This document shows positions 36,417 to 46,456 of a DNA stretch of 64,000 nt, in pieces. Numbering within the stretch: the stretch's first letter is position 1; each line of letters begins with the position of its first letter. A program made the position numbers and the translations under genes. The notes under the pieces were generated by a model. The model saw only the letters and a list, made by a program, of their open reading frames with translations. It had not been told where the DNA came from and did no database searches. The DNA comes from Oscarella lobularis (Eukaryota; Porifera; Homoscleromorpha; Homosclerophorida; Oscarellidae), in assembly GCF_947507565.1 (NCBI RefSeq), contig NC_089192.1:1856690-1920689 (forward strand), in the 5' to 3' direction.

Positions 36417-37670
36417 CTGAATGTTGTCTCTTTAGACGTTCACGTTGGTGGTAATACGGCTGAGAAAGGAGGGATTGTTTACGATTTTCGGTAGGTACGC
36501 TGCTCGGCAGGATTGTTTATTTAATTTGTATCTTGAAGACAAATCAATGTTTCTCTTAATTAATTGAACAACGGATTACAAACGTAAGGTGATTAAATTC
36601 ATAGAATACTGTGTTTCTTAAAACCGTACCGGCTCTCATAGTACGCCTGTGGCTCTATACTTTCAACTGCAGTTTTCTGTGGATGTTTATTCGACAGCAA
36701 GGCTTTATTGAAAAGTGAGCTGTTTATTATTTTTATGAGCACACATATTGTATGGCCTTTCAACACTATTTACTGCTGTCCTCAAGAATTTCTAATTATC
36801 TAGTAAAGCAAGAGCAACCACTAGTCGTAGAATGTGCAACTATCAAGATTCATGATCTAGTTAGTAGGAGCTAGTCCACCGGTGACGTATTGAAATTTTT
36901 CTTTATCGATATCGGTGATCACGGCGTTGTCTAGGGTGTTTTCCATTCGAGCTGAACGATATAGGATACACTTGGGTAACGACGACCGCTGGCTTGGCAG
37001 AAAAAGCTGTGTGGAACGTGACCAGGTACTTGGCTGTTGACTGCTTATGAAGTTGAATTCAGAGCCGCTGAGAATAGAGCCATCAGTATCAATGTAGCCT
37101 CCAATAGTCGTCGTTGTTGTCGTCATTCGCTGGCAGTGACAAATCGACGCCTCGGGATGAAACTTTGTTTCAGCGTTGAGTGCACGAGAGTGTGCTATTG
37201 TCAGACGCTACGCAACCCTTGGCTACGCTGCATAGCAAAGGTTACATTGTAAATATATAAGCGGTTGTGTTTACGGTCGCTTTAGGCCGGATTCGTACGC
37301 ATTGAAAACAAGCGCAGAGTAGTTAAAAAGGTTTGCGACGTTTCTGATTTCAGACTTGGAACTGGCAAGAACAACTAAGGCGATGTTTTGTTACTCTCTC
37401 CTATTCCAGGCAGCTTTATTACGCGGTCGACTTAGCGGAGCGTTCCTATGGCAAGCCTAAGGACTTTTGGGCTTCGTCATGTGTACAGAAGATTAATTTT
37501 AGGTCGGATGTGGCATTGCAGATTATTAAGATCAATCATGCAAGATGTAAGAAGTCATAGACCGTGTGAGGAAGAGGTCACCTCTCTATTACGTCTCAAA
37601 CTAAGTTACCTACAGCAAGGCGACACTTGTTCATAGCGTAATTATATAGAGGGAGGGCACGGCGTTAGTA
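36417..37670. other. Intergenic after the ROCO gene, no gene supported
   Basis: This holds A/T-rich spacer and a few short frames (minus 36857-37126, plus 37448-37636) with no recognisable domain or splice context. Confidence 0.4.
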
Positions 37671-37800
37671 CATAGAGAGACGGCCTAAGTATATACAAAG
37701 ACGTCACCCATTGGTGGCGTCAGTGTAGAGAGAGACGGCACCTTTTGTTGGCTTAAGTACACAGAGAGACGGCACCTTTTGTGGCGTAGGTATAAGTAAT
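37671..37800 (+). repeat. Imperfect minisatellite, about 3 units
   Basis: Units built around AGAGAGACGGC, then ACCTTTTGTNGGCNTAAGTA, recur at about 37674, 37728 and 37765 with lengths of roughly 35-55 bp. No coding potential. Confidence 0.65.
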
Positions 37801-38059
37801 TAATGTGACTTCTTGATGAAAACGAGCTCCTACGAGAGCGCTTACCTTTGAAAAGAATCCCTAGGTCAGTTCGAAGGCAAAGCTATTGGCTGGATAGTGT
37901 AAAGCGCTAGTTGCGCACAGTGTAGTTCTAGTGCTAAAATTTCTATCTGCAGTACGTATTTATTACAGCGCCAACATTTTGCTATTCAATACGAACTTGA
38001 AGGTGTGCACGTGAGCAATAGGACTGCTCCAGGACAACATATCGCTCCGTCGGTATTAT

Positions 38060-38283
38060 ACAGACCTAACAAGTCTCACGCCTAAGGCGTGAATCTCGCG
38101 CCTCAGCTAGTTGTCTAACGCACTCACGCCCGCCCAACACGTTTCTCACGCCTGCCAAAAAATCGTTTGACGAAAGACGATTTTCACCATCTTGACCATT
38201 TCTACAGAAGTGCAGGTTGAACAAGGTCCTAAATTTATCATAAACTAGCGTTCAAATAGTCCTTACATTTGCACTATTTTTAG
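38060..38283 (+). repeat. Dispersed TCACGCC element, copy 1
   Basis: It begins with the inverted repeat TCACGCC-TAA-GGCGTGA, followed by further TCACGCC/CTCACGCC words and the block AAAAAATCGTTTGACGAA. It continues through a diverged CAGGTTGAA-AAGGT segment to a GTAGGCGT motif. The same order occurs at 56298-56540, so this is a repeated element rather than local low complexity. Confidence 0.7.
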
Positions 38284-38462
38284 TAGGCGTTGTCCTTTTT
38301 AAGAGGGCGTGGTCAATATTTTTAGTGGGCGTGGCTTTTTTGAGAGGGCGTGGCTTTTTTGAAGAGGGCGTTGTCTTTTTTTCAGTGGGCGTGGCTCTTT
38401 TTAAGAGGCGTCGTCATCATTTTTAGTGGGCGTGGCTCTATTTTAAGAGGGCGTGGTCAATT
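38284..38462 (+). repeat. GGGCGTGG-rich tandem array
   Basis: About eight to nine variants of a short unit, AGTGGGCGTGGC-T(n)-AAGAGGGCGTGGT-, run head to tail. GGGCGTGG is a GC-box/KLF-type binding word, so the array could bind such factors, but that is inference. A single-unit remnant follows the second copy of the flanking element near 56510-56540, suggesting expansion here. Confidence 0.65.
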
Positions 38463-38739
38463 CGTGTTGTATAAACAACTGAAGAGTTTTTGTCATTTGC
38501 AGCTATATCATGATTCCTTAACTAGCAAGGTTGCTACACACCAACTGCTATGCAACTGCTATGTAAATCATTTCACAACACGGTATACAAATATGCACTC
38601 AGACTGAAAAATTCGCATTAAAGTATAAAACAATTTGATATTACAGTAAGTAAAAGTATTAAGCTATTCATTAAAAACTACAGATATAAAATGAAACACT
38701 ATTACCATAAAATACAAATTAGCGTCACGACAGACTACA

Positions 38740-38763
38740 ATCCATATATATATATATATATAC
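38740..38763. repeat. (TA)n microsatellite and A-rich degenerate repeats
   Basis: A pure TA run lies here. The following 38800-39005 is a degenerate array of ACGAAATA/ACGAAAT words. Other simple repeats in the window are ATTA near 40262-40285, CATA near 19626-19650 and AT near 59796. Confidence 0.6.
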
Positions 38764-39285
38764 TAAATACGACATGCAGAACACAGAACAGAAAATGCGT
38801 GGAAGAATAGAATTTACTAAACACGAAATATGAATACAGATTTCGTAACTTGAAATACACTTAAAAAGTACGAAGCACAAAATATGAAAACGCGAAACAT
38901 AGATTAGGAAGTACGAAATCTTTGTAAGAAATAAGAAATACAGAATACGATACGCATCACCGAATATGAAATAGGAAATGCTGATAAGATAAAACGAAAT
39001 TCTGGTGAGAATCTTTTAGCTACCCTTTTTGGTTTTTTGTAGTGCTAAGGTAACGATTACTTTTATTGATAGGCCGCTTCAGATGAACGATTTTCATATA
39101 TTAGTCTTGAATGTTGTATTAGGATAATAAGCTGGCGACTTATGCCCACCAGTCGTGTACAGTACTGTACGCACGAATAATGACGAAAATCACGTGATCA
39201 TTATGTTACGGGAAACTTCGGAATTCTTCTACGTGAAGTTTCTCGTTGCAAAGCTCTTCTAAAGAACCAGTGCATTTTTTTCGCG

Positions 39286-42200
39286 ATGAACAAGACTTCT
39301 ATTCGCGGTTGGCACTTTTGTGTTCTTCCTGGAACGGTTCCAAGCGTTGTTTCTCACTGTAGACTTTTTTAACGCTGTCGAGGAAGGAAAAAAGTCAGTC
39401 GTCGTTTCGTACGTTAAACGTTTTTCGAAAGAGTGGAAAACAGCGAGAGATAAGGTTCAGGGGATCGTTGAGAGTCGGGGGTACTCAAACAATTTCACTA
39501 ATCACATGATGTCGAATTAGCGCTCCTACCAATTTGTTTTTTAACTCCAAACAGAAATAAAATTGAGATTCTTGAAGCAGAGAGACTTTTCCACCTTTGA
39601 AATTAGAAAGTAGGAGAGCTAAAATTGTTGTGGTCACGTTTTTGACGTTTGTGAGAGAATCTCACTTGAATAGCGTAGGAAAACGATTCAGTGGCAGGAG
39701 ATCTTAGTATTTCCTTTTGATTTAGTGGATTTATAGTGCACTTCATTGGGCACGTGATGCTGAAATAGCGAAATACTTGATTTCAGCTGGAGCTGACATC
39801 GAAGCTCTAAATAAGGTACTGACGTACATTGTATATACCAATGATCATATTGTTTGCGAATATTTAGTTTGGAAGAACGCCTTTTCTTCAAGTTGCTTTT
39901 GAAGGAGCAGAAGGACCAATGAATATTTTGATTGAGAAAAGGTGCAATATTCACGCCAAATCCACCGGAGTAAGTGAAAATTTGTTAAAGGTTGTTACTA
40001 CTTACAAAGTTTGTAGAATGGCAATGGAGCATTGGGACTTGCAAGTATGAAAGGTCATTTAAAAATTGTCAAGCGACTCGTTGGATTGGGATTTGATGTC
40101 AATGAAGCTAATCGAGTAAGAATGTTATTCATTGTTAGTAATAATACTGTATGGCTAGTCACCAGCATGGCAGTCAGCTATGCAAACATCAATCGTTATT
40201 GATTCTATTTTAGCTGTACGTATTCTTACATTACTAAAGAGATAATCAATGTTATGTTGTATTAATTAATTAATTAATTGCTTATCAATATTTGACTGGT
40301 TTGTTTATGTTTTAGAATGGAAAAACGTCTCTGCATTTTGCTTGTCGGTGTGATCACGTTGAATTGGCGAAATACTTGATTTCAGCTGGAGCTGACATCG
40401 AAGGTTGTAGTAAGGTTCTGACGTACATTGTGTTGATTGGATATCAATAATCATATTGCTTGTAAAAGTGGGGAAGAACGCCTTTTCTTGACGCGGCTTT
40501 TGAAGGAGCAGAAGGAACAATGAATATTTTGATTGAGAAAGGGTGCAATATTCATGCCAAAGACGCCGAAGTAGGTGAAAATATGTTGAAGATGGTTTCT
40601 ACTTACAGAGTTTGTAGATTGGCGATGGAGCATTGGGACTTGCGGGTGTGAAAGGTGATTTAAAAATTGGCAAGCAACTCGTTAGATTGGGATTGGATGT
40701 CAATGAAGCTAATCAAGTAAGAATGCTATTTATTTTTAGTTAGGTTAAGTCACAAGCATGACAGTCAGCTATCTAAACATCAGTCGTTGTTTATTATATT
40801 TTAGCTCTATGTATTCTTACATTACTAAAGAGATAATTAATGTATTGTGAAATTGTTGTGCTAATTGCTGATCAATATTTGACGGGTTTGTTTACTCTTT
40901 TTAGCAAGGCCTTACTTCTCTGCATCGGGCTTGTATGAATAATCACGTTGAAATGGCCGAATACTTGATTTCAGCTGGAGCTGACATCGAAGCTCGTAAT
41001 CAGGTCTTCATGCCGAGCCCCTATTTAGTTTTTCAGTCATTTTTTGGTATTAGTGGGGAAGCACGCCTTTTCTTCAGGCTGTTTTCTCTGGCAACGTCAC
41101 CGTTGTTAATCTTTTAGTTAAGAAAGGTTGCGACATTGATGCAAAAGACAACGTAAGGCGTCGTGCAAGATTCAGTTTGAAATAAATGGGAATTCTAGGA
41201 TGGAGAGGGAGCGTTGCAAATAGCTGATTGTCAAAAACATTTTAAAATGAAAGAAGATCTTGTGAAGATTTTTTCTCAACCAAGAGTACGTTTTAGAGAA
41301 ATTTGTTCTTCTAACTGGTTAATATTGATGTTTTAGGATGACTCCGAAGCTGAAAGCGAATTAAAAGAGAAGATCTTGCGACTGGAGGTGAGTCACTCGA
41401 TAGCCTAGTTCAAATTTTCGAGGGTCAGTTACGTAGTATTGATACTAACGTTCTACGTTATTCAATTGGTTATTTCTTGGTCAATTATTTGATCGTAATA
41501 CAGTATAAGAACGTTTTTATTTAGGCCGAAAAGGACAAACTCGTGGGAGATCTGACAAAGACGCTGAGAAAATACCGGATGCTTCATGAACGAGCAACTC
41601 AAGCAGAAGCTGATCTACGTATGAAGTTTTTATTATCTCACTTGGCATCACACATTTGATATTTATGCTCAGAACAAGAGAAGAGCAGAACTGCTAACTT
41701 GCAGGTCCGTAACCCTAGAGTATCATCTGAAGAAAATGCTCGAATGCGAGCTCGCCTGGCAGAGAGTACAAGAGAATGCTCTCGACTGAAGCAAGAACGC
41801 GACGAGGCAAGACTCGTGGCTGAGGAAGCACAGAAAACTTTAAGCAAATACGAGGAAATCCTCAAAGTTCCTTCGACCGAAATTGAACAGAGCGGCATCC
41901 AACTCGGAGGAGGAGCCTATGGCGGTAAATTGCTGAATACTAATTTATTCTCTATATAATGTTCTTTTTTAGAGGTTCGTGTTGGTCATTGGCGCGGTTG
42001 CCAAGTGGCCGTCAAAACCTTCTTTGATTTCCTTCGCGTCGACACTTATCGCGAGCGTCTCGAGCAAGAAATCTCGATCTGCAGCCACGTTCATCATCCC
42101 AACGTCGTCTCACTCCTCGGCGTCATTTCTCAGGACGGCTTTCCTCTTAGCATTGTTTCGGAATTACTAGAAGGATCTCTTAGCGACGTCATCAAAGCAG

Positions 42201-42757
42201 CAGACGGTACCCTTACTCTACGAGAACAAGTGGACGTCTCCGTGGGCTGTTCAGCTGGAGTCCGCTATCTTCACGGTCTCAATATTCTTCATGGAGACAT
42301 CCGATCGAGCAACGTCGTGGTCACGTCGTTGATGGAGGCGAAAATCTGCGATTTAGGAGCAGCGCGTTTCTCTGATCACTCTAGTTTATCCGCTGGACCA
42401 ATGAGTCCTAATTATTTGGCTCCTGAAAGATCGGCTGCTGGTCAACACAACACCAAGATGGCAGACGTCTATAGTCTCGGCGTGACGTTCATTGAGTTGA
42501 TGACTGGTCGAGAACCGGCTCCGGCGAAAAGAATGGCTCAGGCAACGAGTGTTCGTCATCCTCTCATCAAGAGGCTCGGTCTTGGGATGGTGAAGCAAGG
42601 TCCTCGTGAGAGGCCTTTGATTGGTGAGTGCCTGTCGCAATTGATCGCCGTTCAGAAGTCGGACCAGGAGTACAGAAGGTGTCCGGCAAAGAGAATGGTA
42701 AAGGGTAAGGTGTACGGGGGAGGGAAGGTGCATCTAGTGAAGGAACCTTGGCTCTAG
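39286..42757 (+). CDS. Ankyrin-coiled coil-TKL kinase
   Basis: About fifteen exons give 727 residues in a consistent frame. The N-terminus is least certain: ATG 39286, a 43-nt intron, then YFFNAVEEGKK, exon end 39454. Nine exons (39726-41285, each 87-102 nt, phase 0) encode ankyrin or ankyrin-like repeats. Exons 41337-41387, 41525-41618 and 41673-41924 encode an acidic coiled coil and the glycine loop GGGAYG. The last exon (41973-42757) encodes the rest of the kinase: VAVK lysine, HHPNVV, catalytic loop HGDIRSSN, DLG in place of DFG, and LAPER. The Arg of HRD is Gly, but the catalytic Asp, Asn and Lys remain, so activity is plausible. The basic tail KRMVKGKVYGGG is shared with the kelch kinases at 48 and 52.5 kb. 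It is probably a cytosolic receptor-type Ser/Thr kinase; substrate unknown. Confidence 0.88.
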
Positions 42758-43045
42758 TTTATTGATTATTACCTCTACCTCCCTGCAAAAATGTTAGCAC
42801 AGGCGATGTTCTTTTTACCTATCTTATTTTCTTGTCTTTTATCTTTTTATGTTTTTGAATGTCTTGTTAGGTTTTTTACCCTTTTTTTATTTTGCAAGTA
42901 TTTCTAGGTGTATCCGGGCATTTCTGCTACGTGACTCGTCGACGAAGAACGGTAAGGATTTCTTGCGAAGCTCGGCCTGCTGTGTGCAAAAAGAACTTAA
43001 GATGCAACGAAGCGGTGTCGTTCGAGAGCTGCGTGTACGAAAAAG
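42758..43045. other. 3' flank of the ankyrin kinase, no gene
   Basis: T-rich sequence followed by ordinary spacer. Open frames here overlap one another and show no domain. Confidence 0.4.
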
Positions 43046-43240
43046 CGATCGATGTCGAAAGGGGGCCTCCTTGCGATCTTCTCGAGCGAATTCGGTCTCG
43101 CGCACTTCGAATTGCATTTGGACGATCACATAGGAACGGCGAGGAGCGCTCAGAACGTATAGTATCTAGGAAGCACGATGTCGATAAGGGGGCCTCTCCT
43201 CGCGATCTCGCATTCGGACAATCACATAGGATCGAATAGG
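43046..43240 (+). repeat. Two-unit imperfect tandem repeat
   Basis: Two units of about 100-120 bp share GATGTCGA-AAGGGGGCCTC, TCGCGATCT-CGA and GGAC(G/A)ATCACATAGGA in the same order. No protein similarity. Confidence 0.6.
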
Positions 43241-43584
43241 AAGCGCGTTCGGCTGAGAGTAAGGTACGGCAAGTCTTCAATTAATTATAGGTCTCGTTGA
43301 AATGCAAATAGCTATTGTAAAATCGATAAATCAATGGAATGATGCCTCTCATCATCCCATGTATTAGGAGATGCTTTTTCTTTTTCGTAAGTGCTCTTGG
43401 TATAGTCTAAACGTTGTCCTTTTCGTGTGTCCTGCTCAGTTATAGAACAGGATTGTTAATTAAGTTCATGGTTGAAAATTGCCCCCAGAATCGCAAACTA
43501 GAGTAACGGTTAAAATTACCTCCAAACGTCTTCTTTGTCCACGGAAGAGTTCACAGTTGAAATCTTGTGCTCAGTTGAAAATGG

Positions 43585-43764
43585 TTCCAAAACCATGAAC
43601 TATAATAGTTCACGGTCTCATTTGAGAGAAAACGGTGAATTATATAGTCCACGGTCTCGTTTGAGAGAAAAACCATGAATTACAGTTCACGGTCTCATTT
43701 TAGTGAAAACCGTGAATTATATATAGTTCACGGTCTCATTTGAGAGAAAAACCACGAACTGTTC
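43585..43764. repeat. Palindromic satellite, about 4-5 units of 40 bp
   Basis: Units contain AGTTCACGGTCTCATTTGAG, then AGAAAAACCATGAATTA. Within each unit TTCACGGT and ACCATGAA/ACCGTGAA are inverted, so each unit can fold into a hairpin and neighbouring units can also pair. No coding potential. Confidence 0.75.
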
Positions 43765-44061
43765 AAAATGACTGTGAAGTGTATATGTGTAGTTCTCCGG
43801 TCAAAATCTTGTTTAGGTATGAAGCTGTGCGGAGAACTGGTGGCAAGTTTGAGGAGCCACTCATTTGCTTGAGATCGCAGGCAGGCTGGACAAATGCAAC
43901 AACCTGATGTCAGCTAACTGCTCGGATATCAGCGCACATTGATGAAAGACAGACTAATATGAGAGTAGTTTCTTTAGTGCTCAGTGTATGAAATAAAGAT
44001 CTTGTTCCCTTCTTGACAAACCTGACTCACTGAGCCGTGCTGCGCCCACTTATATAACCGT

Positions 44062-44148
44062 TATAAATTCCCGGATTAGACGACCACCGCCCCCATTTCT
44101 CAAAAATGGGAAAATGGGGGCGGTGGTCGTCTAATCCGGGAATTTATA
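44062..44148. repeat. Perfect 37-bp inverted repeat (MITE-like)
   Basis: Arms 44062-44098 and 44112-44148 are exact reverse complements (37 bp, starting TATAAATTCCCGGATTAGAC) around a 13-nt loop. Such length and perfection imply a recent or selected origin, for example a foldback element or terminal inverted repeats brought together. A third, 34-bp copy of the right arm with one mismatch lies at 44186-44219. Confidence 0.9.
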
Positions 44149-44185
44149 CCCCGGATGAAACGTCATAAGTGCTCGTGGGTCGTTC

Positions 44186-44219
44186 AAATGGGGGCGGTGG
44201 TCGTCTAATCCGGGCATTT
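44186..44219 (+). repeat. Third copy of the 44 kb inverted-repeat arm
   Basis: It repeats AAATGGGGGCGGTGGTCGTC and the following TAATCCGGG, then differs at one base (GCATTT for GAATTT). Same orientation as the right arm at 44112. Confidence 0.85.
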
Positions 44220-44454
44220 GGAACAGCTATATACGTGAGCGCAGCTGAGCTGTAAGTCAGGTGTATGTAGTGTATGTAGACATAGAGTGCGAGAGAAAGA
44301 AAAAAAATTATTATCTACATAAAACTCCCCGCGACAAATTTATAAACAAGAGAGAAATTAAAAGATAGCCAACAAATTAATCGGTGTTCTCCTCCTACAT
44401 ACATATATATCTACGTACGTCATAATTCATGTACAGACATATATTCGCGCGTGA

Positions 44455-44575
44455 TTCCTACTTCGATTCGCTGTTTGAAAGTTATCGCTTCTGCGGTGTG
44501 TGACATCAACGACGACGAGTTTGATTTGGTCATTCACTAACTGAACAATCGCGCTGTGATTCTCTATCACGATAA
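44455..44575 (+). pseudogene. COR-domain fragment of the ROCO gene
   Basis: About 120 bp match 34928-35045 of the ANK-Roc-COR-Death gene at high identity (TTTGAAAGTTATCGCTTCTG; GACGACGAGTTTGATTTGGT). The copied frame is broken: CGC TAT becomes CAC TAA, and no start or splice context exists. It is a dead fragment, about 9.5 kb downstream of its parent and in the same orientation, evidence that a second ROCO copy or a partial duplication once lay here. Confidence 0.88.
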
Positions 44576-44648
44576 GGGAAGGGGAAACCACTTGACGCGA
44601 TGACGGGGATGCTCCCGGGATTCCTTACCATTGCGCCACGCCCCTTCA
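44576..44648 (-). other. Possible tRNA-derived fragment
   Basis: On the minus strand the segment starts GGGGCGTGGCGCAATGGTAA, which resembles a tRNA acceptor strand plus A box. It ends TTTCCCCT, partly able to pair back. I cannot draw a valid D stem or T arm, so it is at most a decayed tRNA-derived element. The interval 44650-45245 holds no gene I can support. Confidence 0.2.
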
Positions 44649-45245
44649 GATGTCTTCCTGTATCGATGTCTTAGAGAATGCGTACTTGATTAATACATAA
44701 TTATATTAATCACGTGCTTACTTCGCCTCTTTTCGACGGTAAATCCCGCTTGGAGTGACTGGAGATGTAGATTAATTAATTTCTATGATGATTTTCGATG
44801 GACTGCGTCTTACGTTCGTCTTTGGCCTTCTATTGTACTTCTACTCCTACTGCGTCTGTATATTATACTACAACCAGGACACGTGACGCGGTTCTTCAGG
44901 CGGTAAATCTCCGCTGGGTTCCTCTTCCTCAGCAGAAAAAACGTCACTACAAAACGGGGAGACGCACCTAGAGAATAAAAATCATTTATGAAAAAAGACC
45001 CCCAAGATCACTTAGAAGTCCTCTACTCCTAAAAATACAATACACGGAATCCCTATCAGATACTACGCTATACAGTACATGCTTATGTCTTTGTATGTAA
45101 TAGAGAAAAGGGCACCCTAACCTTCATCATTTTTATTGCGTGTAATAAAAAGACCCAGCGTGCTCTACGTGCAAAGGATCACTTAAAAATCTTCTATAAG
45201 ATCCCTATCAGATACTACGTTATACTAAGAGAAAAGGGGCACTTC

Positions 45246-46260
45246 TTATAAAGAAAAAAGGGAACCCTTTACCTTGCTTCCTCCTCCTTTCTCTTCTGCC
45301 TGTAATTGGACTTCTTCCTCTTCTTTTTTCTTCAGTTTCTTCTTCTCCATGCTCTTTCTCTTCCGTTTCTTCCTCTCATCCTCGCTCGATGACGACGACG
45401 AATCATCGTCCTCTTCACTGTCACTCTCATCAGCCTTTGGTTTCGGTGGCTTAGCGCTTTTCTTGACGAGAACCAGTTCACCGCGCATTTTCCTTCTTTC
45501 TCTCAGCAAAGAAACCTCATTCTACAACGAAATGGCGAAAGTCACTTCACCTGAGCCTCGATATTATCACGAAAGTGTGTTGATCGGCGATGAATTGCAT
45601 CTCTTCGGTGGAAGAAAGGGATTCCATTATTTCCCGCGAAATGAAATCTGGACGTGTAATGTCCAAGAAGAGAAAAAATGGATCCGCCGTATTGCCCAAG
45701 GAAAGAATATTCCTCCGCCTTGCGCCAACGCACGATGCGTATTAAATAGAATCATGTATTCGTAGGGGGGGATATAGAAGGAAGGCGGGGATCTTTTGGG
45801 AGAGGTGCTTGTTCATATTTTGACCTCGATTCGCCATCGAGAGCAAATACTTTTGATCGTGTTTAACACTAAAATTCTCATCTCAAAAATTCCAATTAAA
45901 ACAGCAAAAGTTATTTTTTGAATTTACCTTTGAACATTCCCCGGTATATCGACTCGCCGCCGGTTCCCGCACCCCGACTAAAATCTCCCGACTGTGTCAT
46001 AAAATTCTTGATGACGCGATGAAATCGCGTTCCTTCGTAATGGAGCGGTTTCAGCGTCGTTCGACCGTCTCCCTTCTCGCCTATCCCCTCCAACATTACA
46101 AGAGAACGCGATTTTACTAAGGAATGCTGCACCGGTGGTGAGAGAGCGACAATTTTCGCACGTTCTCGGGCAGATGTCCGAAAAGAGCTCGAAAACGATT
46201 CTACTGACTTGAGAAACCGATTCCAATGCATCAAATACGACAAATAGTAACAAAATCGCT
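45246..46260 (-). pseudogene. Broken cyclophilin G-type (PPIG-like) gene
   Basis: Two minus-strand parts are recognisable. The N-terminal part (about 46260-45918) reads [18 protein letters not shown], then across a short intron [25 protein letters not shown] and [19 protein letters not shown]. This is the first half of a peptidyl-prolyl isomerase domain and ends at a GTAAATTC donor. The C-terminal part (about 45487-45246) reads RGELVLVKKS, then an acidic/serine run and KKRKRK, matching the end of the cyclophilin fold (usual CGEL) and the charged tail of PPIG/NKTR proteins. The central part of the fold, about 100 residues with most active-site residues, is absent; the gap holds a plus-strand kelch fragment. 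The N-terminal first strand is also poor. As it stands it cannot make an active isomerase. Confidence 0.75.
45486..45815 (+). pseudogene. Truncated kelch exon 1 (third copy)
   Basis: It matches the first part of exon 1 of both kelch kinases, including the intron-like pyrimidine tract ahead of it (TTCCTTCTTTCTCTC-AGCAAAGA). The frame reads ELHLFGGRKGFHYFPRNEIW and continues to RIMYS, then stops at TAG where the intact copies have TAC (Tyr). Homology fades near 45815 after GGGAGAGGTG. It sits in the gap of the cyclophilin gene. There is no kinase, so it is not functional as a kelch kinase. Confidence 0.85.
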
Positions 46261-46456
46261 TTTCCGTGTATCGCAATAGCGAGAACGAGCCAAGTTTCGT
46301 AAACATGCGTTCGACTTAACGCGCGTTAGACGCAAACAAAAACAATGCCAGGGAATAGTGCCATCAGAAACTTTCCAATCGAGTCATCTAAATAAATTAC
46401 TAGAAAGCCGATGCATGACGTTTTAAAATGAATAAATATTTATTAATGTCTAAATT

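Noticed and set aside
44062-44219. CRISPR-like or bacterial repeat interpretation
   Set aside because: There are only three copies, one inverted, and the host genes are spliced animal genes.
45274-45500. Plus-strand Phe/Ser-rich frame leading into the kelch fragment
   Set aside because: It is the complement of the Lys/Glu/Ser-rich cyclophilin tail and not a real N-terminus for the kelch protein.
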